Numbered from the stretch's first letter, positions 22,163 through 30,250 are shown. The stretch is 64,000 bases of DNA from Prescottella agglutinans (GCF_004011865.1 NZ_RKLP01000002.1:124001-188000); one strand, 5' to 3'. Notes: generated from the letters alone by a model not told the origin. Numbers and translations are program-made.

Positions 22163-22223
22163 TCCGAAGAACCCGGCGCCGAGGGATACCGGCCACCGCT
22201 GCACCCGGGCGACGCTTCCGGCC

Positions 22224-23636
22224 ATGACATCCACACCGATCCACCCCGACACCGCCCGCCGCACCGTCCGGCTCGACGACGCAACCTGGAACGGTCTCGC
22301 CGCCGACCTCGACGGCCGGCTCGACCTGCCCGACACCGCCGACTGGCCCACCGTCGCGCAGGCCTGGAACCTGAGCATCGTCCAGCGCCCGGCCGCGGTG
22401 GTGACCGCCGCGAACACCGCCGATGTCGTCAAGGCGGTGCGTTTCGCGGCCGCCCACCGCATCCGGGTGTCCGCGCAGCCGAGCGGCCACGGCGCGACCC
22501 GGGCCCTCGACGACACGATCCTGGTCCGGACCACGGCGCTCGACGACATCTGGATCGACACCGCCGCACGAACGGCCCGCGTCGGGGCGGGCGTCAAGTG
22601 GGGTGCGCTGCAGGCGGCGCTGGACGGCACCGGGCTGACCGGGCTCGTCGGCTCCAACCCGGACGTCTCCGTCGTCGGCTTCTGCCTGGGCGGTGGCCTG
22701 TCGTGGCTCACGCGCCCCTACGGGCCGGGCTCGGGATCGCTGTCGGCGGTCGAACTCGTCGACGCGCAGGGCGTGCACCGCTGGGTGAGCGACGACGAGT
22801 CGCCCGAGCTGATGTGGGCGCTGCGCGGTGGCGGCGGCGAGTTCGGCATCGTCACCGCCGTCGAGATCGACCTGTTCCCGGCGCCCGAGATCACCGGCGG
22901 ACGGCTCGCCTTCCCCGCGGCCGAGGCACGATCGGTGCTGCGTGCGGTCGCCGCGCTGACCGCGGCCGCGCCGGCGGAGCTGACGGTGTGGGCGTCGATC
23001 ATGCACTTCCCGCCGATCCCGGACCTGCCCGAGGAGATCCGGGGACAGTCGTTCTGCTTCGTCGACGCGTTGCTGCTCGGTCCGGCCGATGCCCTCGCGG
23101 CGCACCTGGCCCCGATCCGCGCGGCCGGCGCCGTCCTGCGCGACACGGTCCGGCCGCTGCAGCCGAGCGAACTCGGCGGCGTGTGCGAGGAGCCCGTCGA
23201 CCCGTCCCCCGGCGTCCACTCGTCGATGATGCTCGAGGCACTCGACGACGCCGTCGTCGACCTCGTGTTGGATCGCGCGGGAACGCCCGGCGCGACGCCG
23301 CTGACGCAGGTCCAGTTCCGGCACCTGGGCGGCCCCGCCCGAACGGGCCGGACCGGCGCCGTGGATCTGCGTCGAGACGGCGCGGAGTTCGCGGTGATGA
23401 CGTTGACGCTCGCTCCCGTCCCCGAACTGCTCGACGCCGGCGCCGCAGCCATGGCGGACCTGTTCGACGAGCTCTCCCCCTGGTCCGCCGGTCCGACCGT
23501 CCCGACGATGCTCGGTCCCGGCGAGTCGCCCGAGCGCGCGTACGACGAGCGGACCCTGGCGGCGCTGCGCCGGCTCAAGCAGGCCGTCGACCCGGCGTAC
23601 GTGGTGCGCGGCAACTACCCGCTGCACGGACGCTGA
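22224..23636 (+). CDS. FAD-linked oxidase (PCMH/berberine-bridge-like)
   Basis: 470 aa. A PCMH-type FAD-binding domain (about 45-215) contains RVSAQPSGHGATR, whose histidine is a candidate for 8-alpha-linked FAD, and VGFCLGGGLSWLTRPYG. The C-terminus ends RRLKQAVDPAYVVRGNYPL, close to the BBE motif (NxxRLxxVKxxxDPxNxFR) but degenerate. Such enzymes oxidise alcohols, sugars or alkaloid/polyketide intermediates with O2; the substrate is not predictable here. The ATG at 22224 is used. It stands alone, divergent from the LuxR regulator, and is closed by a strong hairpin. Confidence 0.85.
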   Translation: MTSTPIHPDTARRTVRLDDATWNGLAADLDGRLDLPDTADWPTVAQAWNLSIVQRPAAVVTAANTADVVKAVRFAAAHRIRVSAQPSGHGATRALDDTILVRTTALDDIWIDTAARTARVGAGVKWGALQAALDGTGLTGLVGSNPDVSVVGFCLGGGLSWLTRPYGPGSGSLSAVELVDAQGVHRWVSDDESPELMWALRGGGGEFGIVTAVEIDLFPAPEITGGRLAFPAAEARSVLRAVAALTAAAPAELTVWASIMHFPPIPDLPEEIRGQSFCFVDALLLGPADALAAHLAPIRAAGAVLRDTVRPLQPSELGGVCEEPVDPSPGVHSSMMLEALDDAVVDLVLDRAGTPGATPLTQVQFRHLGGPARTGRTGAVDLRRDGAEFAVMTLTLAPVPELLDAGAAAMADLFDELSPWSAGPTVPTMLGPGESPERAYDERTLAALRRLKQAVDPAYVVRGNYPLHGR

Positions 23637-23653
23637 CGAACGTCCGACCGACT

Positions 23654-23681
23654 GGTGGCCCGGCATCGATGCCGGGCCACC
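23654..23681. terminator. Palindromic hairpin after the FAD oxidase
   Basis: The 28 bp at 23654-23681 are a perfect palindrome (arms GGTGGCCCGGCATC and GATGCCGGGCCACC) 18 bp past the oxidase stop. Confidence 0.75.
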
Positions 23682-23766
23682 TGGGCGTCGGCGCCGAATG
23701 AGGGTACGCTAACTCCGTGCGGCAGCGATCCGGGCGCCGCACTCGGGAGGAAGGCCGGTCGCGCAC

Positions 23767-23949
23767 ATGGGCAAGGGAAAGGTGAAGGCCAGCAAGGTCT
23801 CTGGCCTCAAGCCCAAGAAGAAGTGCTGCCGGAAGAAGACGCGTTGCCTCAAGTGCCCGGTCGTGATCATGCGCATGAAGAAGCTCGAGAACGAGGGCGC
23901 CACCAAGAAGGAACTCAAGAAGGGCCTCAAGAAGGCGCGTGCGGCCTGA
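23767..23949 (+). CDS. 60-aa Lys/Cys-rich protein
   Basis: 60 aa with about 22 lysine or arginine residues. Four cysteines at 20, 21, 27 and 30 form CC-x5-C-x2-C, suggesting a metal or redox site or a minimal zinc-binding, nucleic-acid-contacting fold. The C-terminal half (MKKLENEGATKKELKKGLKK) is a charged amphipathic helix. The ATG at 23767 follows GGGAGGAAGGCCGG. Similar short proteins next to mutT2/phhB occur in related actinobacteria to my recollection; function unknown. Confidence 0.75.
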   Translation: MGKGKVKASKVSGLKPKKKCCRKKTRCLKCPVVIMRMKKLENEGATKKELKKGLKKARAA

Positions 23950-23958
23950 GGTCTGCCG

Positions 23959-24351
23959 TCACTCGGCGAGCAGCGCCACGAGTTGCGGCAGCCAGCCGCG
24001 GTCGTTGTCGACGAGGTCGATCTCGAGCAGTTCCCGTGCGTCGACCCAGCACAGCGCCGAGTGGTCCAGCGCGCGGGGCGTTCCGCTGACGAGTTCGGCA
24101 CGGTACGCACGCAGCACCAGTCCGTCGCGCAGCGGCACGTCGGCCCCGATGCGCTCGCCCGCGATCGCCTCGACGCCCAGTTCCTCGCGCAGTTCGCGGC
24201 GAACCGCGTCGGCCGGCGACTCGTCGGGCTCGACCTTGCCGCCGGGCAGTTCCCAAAGACCGGCCAATTCCACCGGCCGGGTGCGCTGGGCGAGCAGCAG
24301 TCGCCCGTCCCGGATCACCGCGGCCGCGACGACCTCGCGCTCCCGGATCAT
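23959..24351 (-). CDS. mutT2: Nudix hydrolase MutT2
   Basis: 130 aa. The Nudix box begins GGKVEPDESPADAVRRELRE and continues ELGV, matching GX5EX7REUXEEXGU with its metal-binding glutamates. Family members sanitise oxidised or modified nucleotides; mycobacterial MutT2 (Rv1160) hydrolyses dCTP-type and oxidised nucleotides. It is divergent from phhB by 33 bp, the arrangement seen beside pimE in M. tuberculosis. The ATG at 24351 is the only sensible start. Confidence 0.9.
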   Translation of the reverse strand: MIREREVVAAAVIRDGRLLLAQRTRPVELAGLWELPGGKVEPDESPADAVRRELREELGVEAIAGERIGADVPLRDGLVLRAYRAELVSGTPRALDHSALCWVDARELLEIDLVDNDRGWLPQLVALLAE

Positions 24352-24384
24352 TGCGGTCCCTTCGCCGTCGCACCATCATGAGGT

Positions 24385-24675
24385 ATGGCCGAGTTGCTGT
24401 CCGACACCGAGATCGACACCGCACTCACGGATCTTCCGCACTGGAGCCGCGACGGCGCCGCACTGACACGGACCGTCAAGTCGGCGACGTTCCCGGACGC
24501 GATCGCCCTGGTCGACCGGGTCGCGGAGGTCGCCGAGTCGATGAACCACCACCCCGACATCGACATCCGCTGGCGCAAGGTCACGTACTCGCTCTCGACG
24601 CACTCCCTGGGCGGGATCACGAAATTCGATCTGGAGCTGGCTCGACGGATCGACGAACTGGCTGCGTCGGAGTAG
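24385..24675 (+). CDS. phhB: Pterin-4a-carbinolamine dehydratase
   Basis: 96 aa, the normal family length. The catalytic signature is MNHHPDIDIRWRKVTYSLST, including the H-H-P-D core. It dehydrates 4a-hydroxytetrahydropterin; in actinobacteria lacking phenylalanine hydroxylase the physiological role is unclear. Start ATG at 24385. Its last 59 bp overlap the 3' end of the convergent pimE gene. Matches M. tuberculosis Rv1159A. Confidence 0.92.
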   Translation: MAELLSDTEIDTALTDLPHWSRDGAALTRTVKSATFPDAIALVDRVAEVAESMNHHPDIDIRWRKVTYSLSTHSLGGITKFDLELARRIDELAASE

Positions 24676-25885
24676 CCGCGTACCGGCGGCCCGCGTACCC
24701 GACCCACAGGAAGACGACGAGCGCGCCGGTCACGTTGACCGTCCCGGCCCACGCGAGCGCGCCGGCGCGGGAGATGGACTCACCCTCGAACTGCTCGAGG
24801 ACCCACGGCACGCCGATCACCGTGACGGCGAGCCAGCACGCCGCGACCACGCGGGTGCCGACGAGCTGCCGGTACGGGCCGTAGAACAGCCAGATCAGCA
24901 TCGGCAGCACCCACACCCAGTGGTGGACCCACGAGATCGGCGAGACCAGCAGCCCGAACAGCTGCACCAGCACGAGCGTGCCCAGCCGGTCGTCGCGGGC
25001 GAGCGCGCTCCACGCGAACAGGGCGAGCGCGGCCGAGACCACGACCCCCGCGATCCACACGGGGCCGGAGCCCACGTCGTGGCCCGCGAGACGGCTCAGC
25101 GCCCCACGCAGCGACTGGTTCCACGCGGACCCGACGGGGCCGATCCGATCGGCGTCGCCGAACTTGGAGGAGAAGTAGTCGCGCGCCTGGGAGCTGATCA
25201 CGAGGTAGCTCACGCCGACGGTTGCCGCGAAGGCCACGGCCGAGAACACCGCTGCGCGCCACCGACGTTGTGCCAGGAGGTACAGCCCCGTGACCGCGGG
25301 TGTGAGCTTGATGCCGGCCAGGATCCCGACGATCCCGCCGGACACCCACCAGCGGGTGCTGCGGACCGCGAGCATCGCGCCGAGCACCAGGAACACGTTG
25401 ACCTGGCCGTAGTCGAGGGTCGTGCGGACCGGTTCGGTCCACACCCCGACGGCGGTCCACAGCATCGCGACGTACTGCCAGTGGCGGTCGCGGGCGGTCT
25501 CGCCGAGCAGTAACTCCAGGCTGATCCGGATCACCCAGAACAGCGCCAGGACGGTACCCAGCTGCCAGCAGAGGCCCACCAGCCCGAACGGCAGGTAGTG
25601 CAGCGGCAGGAACACCAGCGCCGCGAACGGCGGGTAGGTGAACGGAAGCGGGAACTCGGGTGTCTCCTCCGAGTAGGTGAATCCGTAGAGATCGCCGCGG
25701 AGCAGCGCCGCCGAACCGTCGACGTAGACGTGGAGGTCGACGAAGTTGGTGCCGTTCGGCGTGAGAACGGTCCACAGCAGCCTCGCCAACACCGACACGG
25801 CGAGCGCGAGCGGCGCCCAACGGACGAGCCCGCGATACACCGCGAGGGCACGCGATCCCCGCTCGGCGCGTGGAAGCTGAGTCAC
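24617..25885 (-). CDS. pimE: Polyprenol-phosphate-mannose-dependent mannosyltransferase PimE
   Basis: 422 aa, GT-C/DUF2029 integral membrane mannosyltransferase with about ten helices. The first periplasmic loop carries NFVDLHVYVDGSAALLRG, whose aspartate corresponds to the catalytic Asp of mycobacterial PimE. It adds the fifth, alpha-1,2-linked mannose to PIM4 on the outer face of the membrane. The neighbours phhB and mutT2 match Rv1159/Rv1159A/Rv1160. The start is a GTG at 25885 (MTQLPRAERG). The C-terminal 19 codons overlap phhB in antisense. Confidence 0.9.
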   Translation of the reverse strand: MTQLPRAERGSRALAVYRGLVRWAPLALAVSVLARLLWTVLTPNGTNFVDLHVYVDGSAALLRGDLYGFTYSEETPEFPLPFTYPPFAALVFLPLHYLPFGLVGLCWQLGTVLALFWVIRISLELLLGETARDRHWQYVAMLWTAVGVWTEPVRTTLDYGQVNVFLVLGAMLAVRSTRWWVSGGIVGILAGIKLTPAVTGLYLLAQRRWRAAVFSAVAFAATVGVSYLVISSQARDYFSSKFGDADRIGPVGSAWNQSLRGALSRLAGHDVGSGPVWIAGVVVSAALALFAWSALARDDRLGTLVLVQLFGLLVSPISWVHHWVWVLPMLIWLFYGPYRQLVGTRVVAACWLAVTVIGVPWVLEQFEGESISRAGALAWAGTVNVTGALVVFLWVGYAGRRYAATPTQPVRRSVEPAPDRIS

Positions 25886-26258
25886 TGGTCGGTGCTCTCC
25901 CTGATCTCTGTGCTGACTGGAGGCACCCAGTGTGGCGCGGCGGCGGGAAGGACCAGGTGTCGCGTCAGCCTAACCCGATGGGAACGGCGTCCGAAAATAC
26001 CTTGCTCATCCGTAACAGTTGCATCAAGGATCACTTTTTCCCCATATGCCACGCGATATTGTCACCAGGCAATGGCAGTCACGTCACAGCTTGCATAGAC
26101 TTCTCCGCGACGCAGGTCACGAATGGGTCGTACGGACAAGTCTGTACACATCGGGGGTCGGTCCCTAGAGTGACCCGCGACCGGGACGGACCGCAGCTTC
26201 CGACCCGGTAGGCCGACGCTGCACCGCCGGCGTCTGTAACGACAAGGATGGGGAAACC
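25886..26258. other. Intergenic region between divergent pimE and secreted protein gene
   Basis: 373 bp with lower GC than the flanks, especially 26000-26160. It must hold both divergent promoters. TAGAGT at 26165-26170 could be a -10 box for the plus-strand gene, but no convincing -35 box was found. No ORF or repeat is supportable. Confidence 0.4.
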
Positions 26259-27014
26259 GTGATTCGTAACCGAGGAATGCGACGAGCGATCACCGCGTGT
26301 GCAGTTGCGGCCGCCGCAGCGCTCGCTGTCCCGGCCAATGCGGCCGCGCAGCCGACGCCTCCCGGGCTCCCCGAGGGTGTCTCGATCGACGCGCTGGCGT
26401 CCCTCGCCCCGGCCATCCTCGGCGCGGCCGCGGCCCCGGCGGAGCTCCACGACGTCGACGCCAAAGCCGATCTGCTGGCCCAGGCGCGCGCCCTGCTCGA
26501 GGGGGCGAACCTGCCGCCGGAGCTCAAGTCCACGCTCGAGCGCGTCATCACCTTCCTCGACGGCAGCGGCGGCGGCGGACCGGAGATCCCGCAGGACGGC
26601 CCCGTCATCGCGCAGTTCCTCTACCCGACCGTCGGCAAGGGCTGCATCGCGCCGTCGAGCGATTCCGTCGGCACCGCACTCGCGGTTCCCGGCCCGGCTC
26701 ACCTGCCCCCGCCGGGACCGGCCGCCGGCCAAGCCGGTTTCGTCTTCACCGCGCTCGGCACCGCGAAGGCGGCCCCGAACCAGGGCATGACGGTCACCTG
26801 GATCAACGTCGACAACGGTCGTCGCGAGACGCAGAACCTCACCACCGAGGCGCGGATCAACCCGGACGGTCCGGCCACGCTGTCGGCGATCGCGAACACC
26901 GGCCCCGGCCGCGTCCTCGCGGTCATCTCGGGCGATCTGACCACCGAACCCGAGGGTGCTGCACCGATCACGTGCAACTTCCTGCCGACGGTCGGAATGT
27001 TCACGGTCGCGTAA
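26259..27014 (+). CDS. Secreted Ala/Pro-rich protein (Rv1157c-like)
   Basis: 251 aa. A Sec signal peptide covers residues 1-30 (AVAAAAALAVPANAAA, cleavage near ANA-AA). A low-complexity Ala/Leu region follows, then a folded domain with FLYPTVGKGCIAPSSDSVGT, AGQAGFVFTALGTAK and ITCNFLPTVGMFTVA; the two cysteines (in GKGCI and ITCNF) probably form a disulfide. This domain is common as an exported protein of Corynebacteriales and sits next to pimE as in M. tuberculosis. GTG at 26259 is the start. Function unknown; probably in the cell envelope. Confidence 0.75.
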   Translation: MIRNRGMRRAITACAVAAAAALAVPANAAAQPTPPGLPEGVSIDALASLAPAILGAAAAPAELHDVDAKADLLAQARALLEGANLPPELKSTLERVITFLDGSGGGGPEIPQDGPVIAQFLYPTVGKGCIAPSSDSVGTALAVPGPAHLPPPGPAAGQAGFVFTALGTAKAAPNQGMTVTWINVDNGRRETQNLTTEARINPDGPATLSAIANTGPGRVLAVISGDLTTEPEGAAPITCNFLPTVGMFTVA

Positions 27015-27033
27015 CTCCCCCCGCTCGCACACC

Positions 27034-27072
27034 GCCCTGCCTCGACCGGCCCGCCCGGTCCAGGCAGGGCGT
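27034..27072 (+). terminator. Hairpin after the secreted protein gene
   Basis: Left arm 27034-27050 (CGCCCTGCCTCGACCGG), loop CCCGC, right arm 27056-27072; 16 of 17 positions pair. It lies 20 bp past the stop at 27014. Confidence 0.7.
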
Positions 27073-27150
27073 TCGTGTTCGTGCGGAGGCCGCCGGTAGG
27101 CCGTCACCCCTTCCGCTTTCACGGTCCGGTCGTTCGTGGTAGACCGAGGA

Positions 27151-27489
27151 ATGGCCGACTACAAGCAGTCCATTCGTTCCCGGAATTCGCGGCGGTCCAT
27201 CCTGTCGATTCGCTCGGAGGGGTCGATCCTGTCCATCGGCAGCGTCGGGTCCATCCTCTCGATCGGCAGCGTCGGATCGATCCTGTCCATCGGGTCGATC
27301 GGCTCGGCCGGATCGGCCCTGTCGTCGCTGTCGTTCGCGAGCGTCGGATCGGCACTGTCGGGGCTGTCGCGGTGGTCGCTGCTGTCGTGGCGCGCGGTCG
27401 GCCACTCCCCCGAGGAGCGGCCCCTGCTCGTGGTCGTGCCCGACGAACCCGACCTCGTCGAGTCACCGACCCGGCACGTGCAGTCCTAG
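27151..27489 (+). CDS. 112-aa protein with SILSIGSVG nonapeptide repeats
   Basis: After a basic N-terminus (MADYKQSIRSRNSRRS) the chain runs through near-perfect nine-residue repeats SILSIGSVG/SILSIGSIG (residues 25-51), degenerating into SAGSALSSL and SVGSALSGL units up to about 75. An acidic tail then ends DEPDLVESPTRHVQS. The alternating small and hydrophobic residues suggest a beta-rich stack or a glycine-zipper-like membrane or fibre element. There is no signal peptide. ATG at 27151 is chosen, but an in-frame GTG at 27136 is possible and neither has a good ribosome site. I recall similar short repeat proteins in Rhodococcus and Nocardia, unannotated. The stop overlaps the convergent MarR gene by 4 bp. 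Confidence 0.7.
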   Translation: MADYKQSIRSRNSRRSILSIRSEGSILSIGSVGSILSIGSVGSILSIGSIGSAGSALSSLSFASVGSALSGLSRWSLLSWRAVGHSPEERPLLVVVPDEPDLVESPTRHVQS

Positions 27490-27974
27490 TTCTCGTTCTC
27501 GTTCGGACGCCGGTCCTCGGACGGCCGCGGCCAGGGCTGACCCTCGAGTTGCTCGACGTCGCTGTTGAACCGGGTGAGGATGTCCCGCAGGTAGTGCACG
27601 TCCCGATCGGACCAGCCGTCGAGGACGCTGCCGATCCCGCGGAGGTTGAGGTCCCGGTCCTCACGTAATCGGTCGAGGCCCTTCGCCGTCGGCCGGATCT
27701 TGCGCGCCATCCCACCCGCTGGATCGGCGAGACGCTCGACGAGGCCGTTGCGCAGCAGCGCGCCCACCTGCCGGTTGATCGTCGAGATGTCCAAGCGGAA
27801 TGCCTCCGACAATTCCTTGAGGCTCAGCGGCGGCTCCAGTTCGAGCCGGGCCAGGATCAGATACGCCGACCGATCGAGCTGCTGGCCACCGCGTTGACAC
27901 GCGAGCGCGTGGTACCGCGACAGCAGAGTCAGTTCGTATTCGATCTCGCTCAACACCCGGTCCGCGTCGGACAC
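27486..27974 (-). CDS. MarR-family transcriptional regulator
   Basis: 162 aa, winged-helix MarR fold. LSLKELSEAFRLDISTINRQ is the recognition-helix region, and GLVERLADPAGGMARKIRPT forms the beta-wing. The GTG at 27974 follows GGGGAGAAC. It is divergent from an MFS exporter with two palindromic sites between the genes, the usual arrangement for an autoregulated efflux repressor that releases DNA on binding a toxic aromatic ligand. Confidence 0.88.
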   Translation of the reverse strand: MSDADRVLSEIEYELTLLSRYHALACQRGGQQLDRSAYLILARLELEPPLSLKELSEAFRLDISTINRQVGALLRNGLVERLADPAGGMARKIRPTAKGLDRLREDRDLNLRGIGSVLDGWSDRDVHYLRDILTRFNSDVEQLEGQPWPRPSEDRRPNENEN

Positions 27975-28014
27975 GTGTTCTCCCCTTCTCGACTGTCGCC
28001 AGAATTGTCCGCTT

Positions 28015-28047
28015 TGTGCATCGTGCACACGCTGTGTACCGTACACA
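28015..28047. promoter_or_regulatory. Paired palindromic MarR operators
   Basis: TGTGCA-TCG-TGCACA (28015-28029) and TGTGTAC-C-GTACACA (28033-28047) are perfect 15-bp palindromes whose centres are 18 bp apart. They lie in the divergent gap between the MarR gene (start 27974) and the MFS gene (start 28093). Confidence 0.75.
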
Positions 28048-28092
28048 CTCTTGTGACTTCGGTCTTCTAGCCATTTTTTCGAGGAGAACCCC

Positions 28093-29538
28093 TTGACCTC
28101 ATCCGTCGCGTCTGCGTCGACGGCCTCTGCAGACTCCCGATCCGGCGGCAACGGGATCGTCGCGATCCTGGGATTCTGCGGCATCGTCGTCTCCCTGATG
28201 CAGACCCTCGTGGTGCCGATCATTCCGCAGCTGCCACACCTGATCTCCGCCTCGCCCGCCGACGCCTCGTGGGCCGTCACCGCGACGCTGCTCGCGGCCG
28301 CCGTCGTCACGCCGATCAGCGGCCGCCTCGGCGACATGTACGGAAAGAAGCGCATCCTCGTCGCGAGCCTGCTGCTCGTGGTCCTGGGATCGGTGGTCTG
28401 CGCCTTCGCGAACTCCCTGATCCCGCTGATCGTCGGACGCGCGCTCCAGGGCGCCTCCGTGGGCGTCATCCCCCTCGGCATCAGCATCCTGCGCGACGAA
28501 CTGCCGCCGCGGAAGGTGGCCGGCGCGATGGCCATCGTCAGCGCGACGCTCGGTGTGGGCGGCGCGGTCGGCCTGCCGGTTGCGGCAGCGATCGCGCAGG
28601 TCGCGGACTGGCATGTGCTCTTCTGGGTCTCCGCGGGACTGGGCCTGCTGTGCATGGCGCTCGCGATCTTCATGATCCCGGAGTCACCGGTCCGCACGCC
28701 GGGACGCTTCGACTTCGTCGGCGCGGTCGGGCTCAGCGCGGCCCTGATCCTGTTCCTGCTGCCGATCACGAAGGGCGGCACGTGGGGCTGGGGCGATCCC
28801 CTCACCCTGGGCCTGCTCGCCGCGTCGGCCGCGGTGTTCGTCGTGTGGGGCTTCATCCAGTTGCGGACCGCGCGCCCGCTGGTGGACCTGCGGGTGTCCG
28901 CGCGACCGAACGTGCTGTTCACGAATCTGGCGTCGATCGCCATCGGATTCAGCATGTACGGGAACTCGCTCACGCTCCCCCAGTTGCTCATGGCCCCGGA
29001 GTCGACCGGCTACGGCCTGGGATTGTCGATGATCACGGCCGGTATCGCACTGGCACCCGGCGGCCTCGTGATGATGGCGCTGTCGCCGGTCTCCGCGAAG
29101 ATCTCCGCGTGGCGCGGGCCGCGGTTCACCCTCATGGTGGGCTCGGTCGTGGTCGGTCTGGGCTACCTGTTCGTCTTCTTCCTGTCCTCGTCGGTGTGGA
29201 TGATCGTGGTCGGCGGCATGATCATCGGCGCGGGAGTGGGCCTGAGCTACTCCTCGATGCCCGCACTCATCATCGGCGCCGTCCCGGTGTCCGAGACCGC
29301 GGCGGCCAACGGCCTGAACTCGCTGATGCGCTCGATCGGTACGTCCAGCGCGGCAGCGGTGATCAGCGTTGTGCTGGCCAGCATGACGGTCACCCTCGGC
29401 ACGGCCACGATCCCCTCGTTCGACGCGTTCCGCGCCACGTTCGTCATCGCCATCGTGGCGGCGGTCGTCGCACTCGCCTTCGCGTCCCTGATCCCCAAGG
29501 CGAAGCGGCCCGCGGCCGCCGGCGGCCAGCACGCCTGA
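28093..29538 (+). CDS. MFS drug exporter (DHA2-type, about 14 helices)
   Basis: 481 aa with about 14 hydrophobic segments. Motif A appears as GRLGDMYGKKRILVAS between helices 2 and 3, and the antiporter-type motif C region is LGVGGAVGLPVAAAIA in helix 5. It should expel a drug or hydrophobic compound with proton exchange. The start is a TTG at 28093 preceded by GAGGAG at six bases; no ATG or GTG is better placed. It is divergent from the MarR regulator, which probably represses it. A 20-bp hairpin follows. Confidence 0.88.
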   Translation: MTSSVASASTASADSRSGGNGIVAILGFCGIVVSLMQTLVVPIIPQLPHLISASPADASWAVTATLLAAAVVTPISGRLGDMYGKKRILVASLLLVVLGSVVCAFANSLIPLIVGRALQGASVGVIPLGISILRDELPPRKVAGAMAIVSATLGVGGAVGLPVAAAIAQVADWHVLFWVSAGLGLLCMALAIFMIPESPVRTPGRFDFVGAVGLSAALILFLLPITKGGTWGWGDPLTLGLLAASAAVFVVWGFIQLRTARPLVDLRVSARPNVLFTNLASIAIGFSMYGNSLTLPQLLMAPESTGYGLGLSMITAGIALAPGGLVMMALSPVSAKISAWRGPRFTLMVGSVVVGLGYLFVFFLSSSVWMIVVGGMIIGAGVGLSYSSMPALIIGAVPVSETAAANGLNSLMRSIGTSSAAAVISVVLASMTVTLGTATIPSFDAFRATFVIAIVAAVVALAFASLIPKAKRPAAAGGQHA

Positions 29539-29565
29539 CGGAGACGCCGGCGCACGGCGCCACAC

Positions 29566-29611
29566 GACGCGGAAGGCCCGCACCGACGATTCGGTGCGGG
29601 CCTTCCGCGTC
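29566..29611. terminator. 20-bp perfect terminator hairpin after the MFS gene
   Basis: Left arm 29566-29585 (GACGCGGAAGGCCCGCACCG), loop ACGATT, right arm 29592-29611. The stem is perfect. It lies between the MFS stop and the small convergent ORF at 29621. Confidence 0.88.
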
Positions 29612-29620
29612 GTACAGGCG

Positions 29621-29725
29621 TTACGGGTTCGGAGTCGGGGCCTGACCGCCGCCGGACGATCCGCCGGACGAACCCACCCACAGGTTTGCGGCCATCGCAT
29701 ACAGCAGGTTGATGAGGAAATCCAC
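29621..29725 (-). CDS. 34-aa hydrophobic peptide with Gly/Ser-rich tail, possible
   Basis: From the GTG at 29725, preceded by GGAGGG, the frame reads MDFLINLLYAMAANLWVG followed by a GSSGGSSGGG linker and PTPNP. One short membrane helix with a flexible tail fits a small membrane peptide. It is too short for firm support; evidence is the ribosome site, the hydrophobic segment and the facing terminator. The remainder of 29726-29895 shows nothing recognisable. Confidence 0.45.
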   Translation of the reverse strand: MDFLINLLYAMAANLWVGSSGGSSGGGQAPTPNP

Positions 29726-29895
29726 GAGACCCTCCACGTAGTAGCAGCATTCGGACCGTCCACGGTATCCGAACCGGTCCGTCGGTCGGACCCGCACCGG
29801 GCATATCGCGGGTCTGCGCGACTCCGTTTCACCACCCACCGGTGCGGTAGCGTTGAAAACGCATCGTGTAGTCACTCCAGACGGGAGTCACGACC

Positions 29896-30138
29896 ATGAG
29901 CAAAGAGAAGTGGTGGGTGCTGGCGGGGCCCGACAGTGGGTGGTCCCTCGAGCAGCGACCCAACGGCGACCACGTGGTCGTCAACCGGTCCACATCGGAG
30001 GAGCATGTACTGGCCGGATACCAGTGGATGCACGTCAAGCACGACGACGCCGAAACCGGTACTCCTGCACATGCGCTCAAGGTGCTCGGCGAGGGCCCGC
30101 CGCCGTTCGGTAAGTGGACGGAACTTCACGGAACCTGA
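29896..30138 (+). CDS. 80-aa hypothetical cytoplasmic protein
   Basis: 80 aa, rich in Trp, His and Gly (MSKEKWWVLAGPDSGWSLEQ at the start, GKWTELHGT at the end). No membrane segment, signal peptide or familiar motif. The ATG at 29896 follows GGGAGTC. It precedes the KstR-type box and the NTF2-like gene but need not be cotranscribed. Family not recognised. Confidence 0.6.
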   Translation: MSKEKWWVLAGPDSGWSLEQRPNGDHVVVNRSTSEEHVLAGYQWMHVKHDDAETGTPAHALKVLGEGPPPFGKWTELHGT

Positions 30139-30165
30139 CGATTCATCCCATTCCGGGCAAAAAAC

Positions 30166-30179
30166 TGAAACACGTTCCA
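30166..30179. promoter_or_regulatory. KstR-type box upstream of the NTF2-like gene
   Basis: TGAAACACGTTCCA fits the mycobacterial KstR consensus TNNAACNNGTTNNA exactly. It lies 72 bp before the ATG at 30251 and resembles the box at 55716. KstR is the TetR repressor of cholesterol catabolism; control of this gene by it is inference. Confidence 0.6.
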
Positions 30180-30250
30180 GCCGTGCGTTAGGTTGCAGGA
30201 GAGCCCGCCCACGTGGCGAGCGACCGCAACCGAGCAGGAGGAGCGCAGCG

